Shown in pieces: positions 1 through 5,270 of a DNA stretch of 5,270 nucleotides (positions are counted from its first letter, which is position 1; the number at the start of each line of letters is the position of its first letter). The notes below the pieces were generated by a model. It ran no database searches and was not told the origin of the DNA. It was given only the letters and a program-made list of their open reading frames with translations. The translations under genes were made by a program, and so were the position numbers. This stretch comes from a bacterium. GTDB lineage: Bacteria; Bipolaricaulota; Bipolaricaulia; UBA7950; UBA9294. The stretch covers positions 1 to 5,270 of the forward strand of contig DAOVHV010000090.1 of NCBI GenBank assembly GCA_030671645.1. Reading direction: 5' to 3'.

Positions 1-1
1 A

Positions 2-2008
2 TCGCTCGACGAAGTGGCCATCACCACCATTCGCGACCGTTTGCGACAGCTGCGGCAACTCGACGAGCGTCGCGATGCCATTCTCGCCTCCTTGGAAGAG
101 CGTGAACTGCTCACCGAAGATCTGCGAAGCTCCATTCTGGACGCCAAGACCCTGGCAGAGCTGGAAGATGTCTATTTGCCGTACCGCCCCAAACGGCGAA
201 CGCGGGCCATGATCGCTCGTGAGAGAGGGCTAGAACCCTTGGCTGATCGTTTATTTGAGCAGGATTCCTCTTTCAATCCGATCGCGGAGGCCGAAGTGTT
301 CGTTAATCCGGAGAAGGGCGTGGATGACACCAATGCAGCCCTTGCCGGCGCACGCGACATCCTGGCCGAAGGGGTCAATGAGTCGCCCGAAGCGAGGGCC
401 GAAGTACGAGACTTGTTCGAGAAGCACGGCACGCTTCATGCCTCTGTCATCAAAGGGAAGGAACCCGAAGGTGCTGCGTATCGCGATTACTTCGACTGGC
501 AGGAACCGTTGTCCAAGGCGCCTGCTCATCGCATTCATGCCATGTTCCGCGCTGAGCGGGAAGGCTTCATACGATTGGCTGTCCGGCCGGAAGAAGAACC
601 GGCCATTGAAGCACTGTCGCGCCGCTTCGTTCGCGGACATAGCCAGGCAGCCGAGCAAGTCGCCGTAGCAGTTGAAGACGGTTACAAGCGATTGATGGCA
701 CCGTCCATCGAGAACGAGATTCGTGCCAAGTTGACCGAGACGGCCGATCGCGAAGCCGTTCGTGTGTTCGCCGACAACCTGCAGCATCTGCTGCTGGCTC
801 CGCCGCTGGGACAGAAGAGGGTGCTGGCCATCGATCCAGGGTATCGAACCGGTTGCAAGGTTGTGTGCCTCGATGCCCAAGGACGGCTGTTGACCCACAC
901 TGTGGTGCGCGTTGTCGGTTCGGAACACGAGATCGCACGTGCAGGACAATCGATCTCCGACCTGGCTCGAACCTATGAGATCGAAGCCATCGCCATTGGC
1001 AATGGAACGGCCAGCCGGGAAACCGAAACTCTCGTTCGTTCCCTCGATATCACCAAGAAGATCCCCGTAGTGTTGGTCAGCGAATCGGGGGCATCCGTGT
1101 ATAGCGCCTCGGAGATCGCGCGTCAAGAACTTCCCGATTATGACGTCACCGTGAGGGGCGCGGTGTCTATCGGGCGGCGGCTGACGGATCCGCTGGCGGA
1201 ATTGGTCAAGATCGATCCCAAATCGATCGGTGTGGGTCAATATCAGCACGACGTCGATCAAAGCCTGCTCAAGCAATCGCTCGACGATGTCGTCGAACAC
1301 TGCGTCAACGCCGTCGGAGTTGAAGTCAACACCGCCAGCGTGCCATTGCTGTCTCATGTTTCCGGGTTGGGCCCCAAGCTGGCCGAAAACATCGTCGCTC
1401 ACCGCGACGAGAACGGGCCGTTTCGAAAACGTTCTCAACTCAAGAAGGTTCCGCGAGTCGGTCCCAAGGCCTACGAGCAAGCGGCCGGCTTCCTGCGCAT
1501 TCGCGATGGCGACGATCCATTGGACGCCAGCGCCGTGCACCCGGAAAGCTACGGCATCGTGAGACAGATGGCCGCCGATCTGAATTGCTCGGTCGAGGAA
1601 CTGATGAAGCAACCGAATCTTCGAGAGGGAATCGATCTTAAGCGCTATGTCACCGATAACGTGGGCTTACCGACATTGACCGACATTTTGGAAGAGCTGG
1701 CCAAGCCGGGACGCGATCCGCGTGAATCCTTCGAGGCGTTTTCGTTTGCCGACGGTGTGAATGAGATCACCGATCTGTCGCTGGGAATGAAAGTGCCCGG
1801 CATCGTCACCAACGTGGTCAACTTCGGCGCGTTCGTGGACATCGGCGTGCACCAGGACGGCCTCGTTCACATCAGCCAATTGGCCGATCGATACGTGGAG
1901 AACCCTTCTTCGGTCGCTAAGGTAGGACAACACGTGACCGTCACCGTGATGGAGGTCGACGTCGATCGCCGCCGCATCAGCCTGTCGATGAAGAAGCAGT
2001 CGGCCTAG
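2..2008 (+). CDS. tex: Tex-family transcription accessory / RNA-binding protein, 5' end outside the window
   Basis: Tex is a conserved cytoplasmic nucleic-acid-binding protein linked to transcription and RNA metabolism. Numbering from the GTG at 14, the usual domains follow in order. A helical N-terminal part contains YLPYRPKRRTRA (54-65). A YqgF/RNase H-like domain at about 268-395 contains AIDPGYRTGCK, IGNGTASRETE and ESGASVYSASEIAR. Helix-hairpin-helix motifs at about 447-495 contain SGLGPKLAENIVAHR and KVPRVGPKAYEQAAG. A C-terminal S1 domain at about 588-660 contains GIVTNVVNFGAFVDIGV, DGLVHISQ and ISLSMK. The frame stays open to the left edge and reads S-L-D-E-V-A-I, matching the LDEV segment that is internal in the family. 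About 60-70 N-terminal residues therefore lie upstream, and the GTG at 14 is an ordinary valine codon. The gene ends with TAG; a GNAT gene follows 9 nt later. Identification is very secure. Confidence 0.96.
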   Translation, partial: SLDEVAITTIRDRLRQLRQLDERRDAILASLEERELLTEDLRSSILDAKTLAELEDVYLPYRPKRRTRAMIARERGLEPLADRLFEQDSSFNPIAEAEVFVNPEKGVDDTNAALAGARDILAEGVNESPEARAEVRDLFEKHGTLHASVIKGKEPEGAAYRDYFDWQEPLSKAPAHRIHAMFRAEREGFIRLAVRPEEEPAIEALSRRFVRGHSQAAEQVAVAVEDGYKRLMAPSIENEIRAKLTETADREAVRVFADNLQHLLLAPPLGQKRVLAIDPGYRTGCKVVCLDAQGRLLTHTVVRVVGSEHEIARAGQSISDLARTYEIEAIAIGNGTASRETETLVRSLDITKKIPVVLVSESGASVYSASEIARQELPDYDVTVRGAVSIGRRLTDPLAELVKIDPKSIGVGQYQHDVDQSLLKQSLDDVVEHCVNAVGVEVNTASVPLLSHVSGLGPKLAENIVAHRDENGPFRKRSQLKKVPRVGPKAYEQAAGFLRIRDGDDPLDASAVHPESYGIVRQMAADLNCSVEELMKQPNLREGIDLKRYVTDNVGLPTLTDILEELAKPGRDPRESFEAFSFADGVNEITDLSLGMKVPGIVTNVVNFGAFVDIGVHQDGLVHISQLADRYVENPSSVAKVGQHVTVTVMEVDVDRRRISLSMKKQSA

Positions 2009-2017
2009 AGAAGACTC

Positions 2018-2506
2018 ATGTCAACAAAACGAATTCCTATGGTTCTCCAATTACAGATACAGACCATCGTCAAAGACTGGCCGTTGCGAACGGTTCGAAC
2101 GTCGGACGTTCACGATCTGGCCATTCTCTTGTATGCCGCCTTTCGCGGAACGATCGACGATGAGGACGAGACCTTTGCCAATGCAGTTCGAGAGGTCGAT
2201 AAGACGTTCGCTGGAGACTATGGTCGGCTGCTTCCGGATTGCTCGTTCGTCATCCAAGAGGGCGAATTCATCGCCTCTGCATGCTTGATCAGCTGGTTCG
2301 AACCTCATAACGCCCCGTTGGCCGTGTTCACCATGACACGGCCCGAATACAAGCGCCAGGGCATGGCCCGATTTCTGCTCAAAGGTTCGATCAACGCGCT
2401 TGTGGATCGAGGCTACTCACAACTCACGCTCATCGTCACAGACGGCAACAAAGCCGCACAGAAGCTGTATGCCTCATTGGGCTTCCAAGAAATGCCAGCG
2501 ATCTAA
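2018..2506 (+). CDS. GNAT-family N-acetyltransferase, substrate unknown
   Basis: The 162-residue product has the C-terminal half typical of GNAT acetyltransferases, which move an acetyl group from acetyl-CoA to an amine. The strand before motif A reads LAVFTMTRPEYKRQGMARFL (101-120). KRQGMA is the acetyl-CoA pyrophosphate loop (R/Q-x-x-G-x-G/A, with Lys in the first place). Motif B follows as TDGNKAAQKLYASLGFQEM (141-159), with the N-x-x-A-x-x-L-Y-x-x-L-G-F pattern. The first 100 residues are less conserved, and nothing in them indicates the substrate. The start is ATG 2018, with a weak purine run (GAGAAG) just upstream. ATG 2039 is in frame and also possible, since the first seven residues look dispensable. 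The gene lies 9 nt after tex and is probably read from the same transcript. A role tied to Tex is not shown. The fold is secure, the substrate unknown. Confidence 0.88.
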   Translation: MSTKRIPMVLQLQIQTIVKDWPLRTVRTSDVHDLAILLYAAFRGTIDDEDETFANAVREVDKTFAGDYGRLLPDCSFVIQEGEFIASACLISWFEPHNAPLAVFTMTRPEYKRQGMARFLLKGSINALVDRGYSQLTLIVTDGNKAAQKLYASLGFQEMPAI

Positions 2507-2543
2507 TCCCGAAATTGCTGACAACTTCGGTATAATCCGAAAT
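2504..2543 (+). repeat. Short imperfect direct repeat upstream of glyS
   Basis: TAATCCCGAAAT (2504-2515) recurs as TAATCCGAAAT (2533-2543), one C shorter. The first copy starts at the stop codon of the GNAT gene; the second overlaps the TATAAT hexamer. A small inverted repeat, CCGAA (2509-2513) with TTCGG (2526-2530), lies between. This may be a binding site for a regulator of the glyS promoter, or chance. It is short, and no known operator is recognised. Confidence 0.3.
2531..2536 (+). promoter_or_regulatory. Candidate -10 element of a glyS promoter
   Basis: A perfect TATAAT lies in the 91-nt gap before glyS. No convincing -35 hexamer sits 16-18 nt upstream (the sequence there is around CCCGAA), and there is no TG extension. 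TTGCTG at 2515-2520 is only 10 nt away, too close for a normal spacer. If used, transcription would begin near 2542-2544, giving a leader of about 55 nt that opens almost directly with the hairpin at 2548-2570. An activator could replace the missing -35; alternatively glyS is read through from tex and the GNAT gene. Confidence 0.42.
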
Positions 2544-2547
2544 CGGT

Positions 2548-2570
2548 GCTGTTTGCCTTTCGGCAGCAGC
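2548..2570 (+). promoter_or_regulatory. Stem-loop in the glyS leader
   Basis: GCTG (2548-2551) pairs with CAGC (2567-2570), and TTGCC (2553-2557) with GGCAG (2562-2566, one G-U pair). The loop is TTTC (2558-2561) and T2552 is a single bulge, giving a nine-pair stem. No U-run follows, so it is not an intrinsic terminator. The leader is far too short for a T-box and shows no T-box sequence. It may protect the 5' end of the mRNA or affect glyS translation; that role is inference. Confidence 0.45.
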
Positions 2571-2586
2571 CGTAGATCTCACCTTT

Positions 2587-2592
2587 AGGGGG
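2587..2592 (+). promoter_or_regulatory. Ribosome binding site of glyS
   Basis: AGGGGG lies 5 nt before ATG 2598, a close variant of AGGAGG at good spacing. It supports this start over the in-frame ATG seven codons further on (2619). It is the clearest Shine-Dalgarno in the window; the VOC and PerR-like genes have none at normal spacing. Confidence 0.7.
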
Positions 2593-2597
2593 CTGCC

Positions 2598-4064
<1,467 letters not shown>

Positions 4065-4066
4065 AC

Positions 4067-4465
4067 ATGAAAGCCCCCTACGCTTCGATCACCTTCTTGA
4101 CCTACGAAGACATGGAAGCCGGAGACCACTTCTATCGAGTCGTCCTCGGCCTTCATTTGATCGAGGATCAAGGGTGGGCCAAGGTCTACCGCATTCACGG
4201 CTGTGCGCATGTCGGTATCGTCGAAGCCCGCCGCGGTCCGGTTGAGAAACCAGAGGGTTCGAGCACTCTGCTCTCCATCGTAGTTGAAGACGTCGATGCC
4301 TGGTATGAGCGATTGAAGGACGAACCATCCATCGAGATCCTCGGCCCGCCAGCGATGGTGTTCGACATCCCCGTGTACAGCTTCTTCCTCAAAGACCCTG
4401 CCGGTTATCGCATCGAGATTCAAGCGTTTACGGATGCTTCGACTGCGGAGAAATTTGGATGTTGA
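4067..4465 (+). CDS. VOC superfamily (glyoxalase/bleomycin-resistance fold) protein
   Basis: The 132-residue product has the paired beta-alpha-beta-beta-beta layout of vicinal-oxygen-chelate proteins. The first half carries ASITFLTYEDMEAGDHFYRVVLGL (in two parts, 6-17 and 18-29) and HVGIVEARRG (48-57). The second half carries LLSIVVEDVDAWYERLK (68-84) and FFLKDPAGYRIEIQAF (106-121), the usual DPxGxxxEIxxF ending with Glu117. The histidines that often head strand 1 of each half in metal-dependent members are not there (Ser or Leu instead), so the metal site and reaction cannot be stated. ATG 4067 is 2 nt after the glyS stop. GAGGAA (4044-4049) is too far upstream to act as a normal Shine-Dalgarno, so termination-reinitiation after glyS is likely. 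A remnant of a related C-terminus lies immediately downstream. The fold is secure, the substrate unknown. Confidence 0.88.
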   Translation: MKAPYASITFLTYEDMEAGDHFYRVVLGLHLIEDQGWAKVYRIHGCAHVGIVEARRGPVEKPEGSSTLLSIVVEDVDAWYERLKDEPSIEILGPPAMVFDIPVYSFFLKDPAGYRIEIQAFTDASTAEKFGC

Positions 4466-4485
4466 TTTGCAGGACTTGACCCTGA

Positions 4486-4608
4486 CCCTCTGATCCTGAG
4501 AGCTTCCTCAAAGACCTGGCCGCTTATCGCGTCGAGATTCAATCATTCACAAAGCCGAAAACTGTCGAGCGATTCAAATCTCTCAAGCAGCCATTGACGT
4601 CTACTTAG
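4486..4608 (+). pseudogene. Remnant of a second VOC gene (C-terminal piece only)
   Basis: From 4501 the frame reads SFLKDLAAYRVEIQSF followed by TKPKTVERFKSLKQPLTST and TAG at 4606-4608. This matches the end of the intact gene just upstream (SFFLKDPAGYRIEIQAF, then TDASTAEKF), with one Phe missing. At DNA level 4504-4550 matches 4385-4431 at about 40 of 47 positions, an offset of 119 bp. The frame is closed on the left by TGA at 4483-4485. There is no start codon and no N-terminal half, so it cannot encode a VOC fold. Two otherwise conserved residues of the DPAG turn are changed (P to L, G to A). The likely origin is a tandem gene duplication followed by deletion and drift. Its last 8 bp overlap the convergent caspase-like remnant. 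Confidence 0.8.
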
Positions 4609-4920
4609 CGAAGACGAATTCTCCCAGGGTGTGGTCGAGAATCTTCGGGTGATGAGGCTCTCCAACAGATGTTGTGAAGCTGACGACGTTCGGTGCCAAG
4701 TATGTGTAAGCACTCCTCCGCTGAAATCAGGCCGTCTCTATTGCCATAGAGGTCAGCCAGACCGGTCATCGCTTCCAGCAAGTAGTACGTGAACGCACCA
4801 TGTCGGAGGCTGGACGATTCAATCGAAGACTCATAGCCAGCAGACGACGTCTCGAAGTACGAACATCAACATGCGATCTTTGCGAAGCAGTTGAACATTG
4901 TCTATGTCTAATCCTCTGCA
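4601..4920 (-). pseudogene. Frameshifted C-terminal fragment of a caspase-like (peptidase C14) protein
   Basis: Read on the minus strand, three frames in series give a plausible protein end. Frame A (4920-4861) reads CRGLDIDNVQLLRKDRMLMF. Frame B (4859 to about 4713) reads TSSAGYESSIES, then SSLRHGAFTYYLLEAMTG, then DLYGNRDGLISAEE. Frame C (4711-4601) reads AYTYLAPNVVSFTTSVGE, then PHHPKILDHTLGEFVFAK and TAG. Removing one base at 4712 joins B to C smoothly; a second shift joins A to B near 4860. S-x-x-x-x-x-x-L-x-H-G-x-F-T-Y-Y-L-L-E-A followed by an EF-hand-like D/N-rich loop is typical of the end of bacterial caspase-like domains, where SS precedes the substrate-binding strand. The catalytic His and a clear D-x-C-H-x-G motif are absent. 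An N-terminal part is missing, so the piece is not functional as read. Decay is well supported; the caspase assignment comes from motif memory and is less sure. Confidence 0.62.
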
Positions 4921-4937
4921 TCGAGTTCTCTTAATCC

Positions 4938-4966
4938 TTGATTTAGATATTGTCTATAGTTATACT
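4938..4966 (+). promoter_or_regulatory. Sigma70-type promoter of the PerR-like gene
   Basis: TTGATT (4938-4943) and TATACT (4961-4966) are separated by exactly 17 nt, in the most AT-rich stretch of the window. Predicted transcription start is around 4973, only about 3 nt before ATG 4976. TATAGTTATA (4955-4964) is a small interrupted inverted repeat across the -10 and might bind a regulator, possibly the gene's own product. It does not match the PerR or Fur box consensus well. Confidence 0.6.
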
Positions 4967-4968
4967 TT

Positions 4969-4999
4969 GTCCGAAATGCGAAAGACCGAACGTTCGGAC
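4969..4999 (+). repeat. Nested inverted repeats around the start codon of the PerR-like gene
   Basis: GTCCGAA (4969-4975) is the exact reverse complement of TTCGGAC (4993-4999); the 17-nt loop begins with the ATG start codon. Nested in the right side is a perfect 12-bp palindrome, CCGAACGTTCGG (4986-4997), so two alternative pairings are possible. The site lies at the predicted transcription start and could be an operator or an mRNA structure that controls start-codon access. No known operator is recognised. Confidence 0.5.
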
Positions 5000-5270
5000 C
5001 AACTTCGAGAATTGGGATTGACTCCGACCATTCAGCGGTTAGCGGTTCTCCAGTCTCTGGAGAGCACGCGGCAGCATCCTACTGCCGATCAAGTACTTGT
5101 TGCGGTTCGAAAGAAATTCCCGTCCGTTTCCCGTGCTACCATCTACAATACATTGGACGTCTTGACCAAGGCAGGCATCATTCAGCAAATTACGGTCGAT
5201 CCGGCAGTTGCCCGATACGACGCCGACATTGGACCACATGCCCATTTCCGGTGCCGCATATGCAACATCG
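4976..5270 (+). CDS. PerR-like Fur-family transcription regulator, 3' end outside the window
   Basis: The first 98 residues are visible. Fur-family proteins are dimeric, metal-dependent DNA-binding regulators. A winged-helix domain covers LRELGLTPTIQRLAVLQSL (10-28), the HPTAD segment (34-38) and VSRATIYNTLDVLTKAGII (51-69). The start of the dimerisation domain follows. His34, Asp82 (in RYDAD), His88 and His90 (HAH) correspond to regulatory metal ligands of Bacillus PerR. Cys93 and Cys96 (CRIC) are the first half of the structural zinc site. Aspartate after R-Y, where iron-sensing Fur has Glu, favours a PerR-like peroxide sensor. The second CxxC lies beyond the edge. ATG 4976 gives the usual family N-terminus but has no Shine-Dalgarno and starts almost at the predicted transcript end. 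An in-frame ATG at 4904 would add 24 atypical residues and overlap the promoter, so it was not chosen. Confidence 0.9.
   Translation, partial: MRKTERSDQLRELGLTPTIQRLAVLQSLESTRQHPTADQVLVAVRKKFPSVSRATIYNTLDVLTKAGIIQQITVDPAVARYDADIGPHAHFRCRICNI

Noticed and set aside
14..16. GTG as the tex start codon
   Set aside because: The frame is open upstream to the window edge and reads SLDEV before it, which is internal in Tex proteins. No Shine-Dalgarno is seen.
251..1612. A 453-codon open frame antisense to tex
   Set aside because: The composition follows the complement of tex codons and no family is recognised. Tex is unmistakable on the other strand, and long antisense frames are common in GC-rich genes.
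2515..2536. TTGCTG and TATAAT as a complete promoter
   Set aside because: The spacer is only 10 nt, far short of 16-18 nt.
2548..2575. Intrinsic terminator or T-box before glyS
   Set aside because: No U-run follows the stem, and the leader is too short and lacks T-box sequence.
4478..4489. GACCCT repeated twice in tandem
   Set aside because: Two 6-bp copies are too little to call a repeat element.
4955..4964. PerR or Fur box over the -10 of the PerR-like gene
   Set aside because: TATAGTTATA has only 4-bp arms and does not fit the 7-1-7 consensus; kept only as a remark in the promoter entry.
4904..4975. N-terminal extension of the PerR-like protein from ATG 4904
   Set aside because: It adds 24 hydrophobic residues not typical of the family, has no ribosome binding site, and would place the promoter inside the coding region.
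5039..5245. Minus-strand 68-codon open frame
   Set aside because: It is a shadow of the PerR-like gene, whose metal ligands and helix-turn-helix are clear on the plus strand.

Overview
This is a bacterial chromosomal window, moderately GC-rich, with tightly packed plus-strand genes over its first 4.5 kb and an AT-richer, degraded stretch before the last gene. The single-chain (alpha2-type) glycyl-tRNA synthetase, a Tex protein, a PerR-like Fur regulator and a caspase-like gene remnant would fit a Planctomycetota-like or other deep-branching Gram-negative genome. That placement is an inference from protein style, not a proof. No phage, IS element, CRISPR array, tRNA or rRNA is visible.

Layout: (1) 2-2008, a tex gene that enters the window already in progress; the GTG at 14 is an internal valine codon, not the start. 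(2) 2018-2506, a GNAT acetyltransferase gene 9 nt downstream, probably co-transcribed with tex. (3) 2507-2597, a short regulatory gap with a perfect TATAAT, a strong leader hairpin and a good Shine-Dalgarno, leading into (4) glyS at 2598-4064. (5) 4067-4465, a VOC/glyoxalase-fold gene starting 2 nt after the glyS stop, probably translationally coupled. (6) 4466-4975, about 510 bp with no intact gene. It holds two decaying coding remnants facing each other: on the plus strand a second copy of the VOC C-terminus (to 4608), and on the minus strand a frameshifted C-terminal piece of a caspase-like (peptidase C14) protein (4601-about 4920). Nothing is recognised in 4466-4485 or 4921-4937. (7) A sigma70-type promoter at 4938-4966 drives (8) a PerR-like Fur-family regulator gene from 4976, which runs off the right edge.

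The intact genes are ordinary housekeeping and stress functions: transcription/RNA-associated Tex, glycine tRNA charging and peroxide or metal sensing. The less ordinary material is the gene graveyard at 4486-4920 and the control region of the PerR-like gene, where the start codon lies almost at the predicted transcription start and inside an inverted repeat. I see no convincing new multi-gene system in the window.
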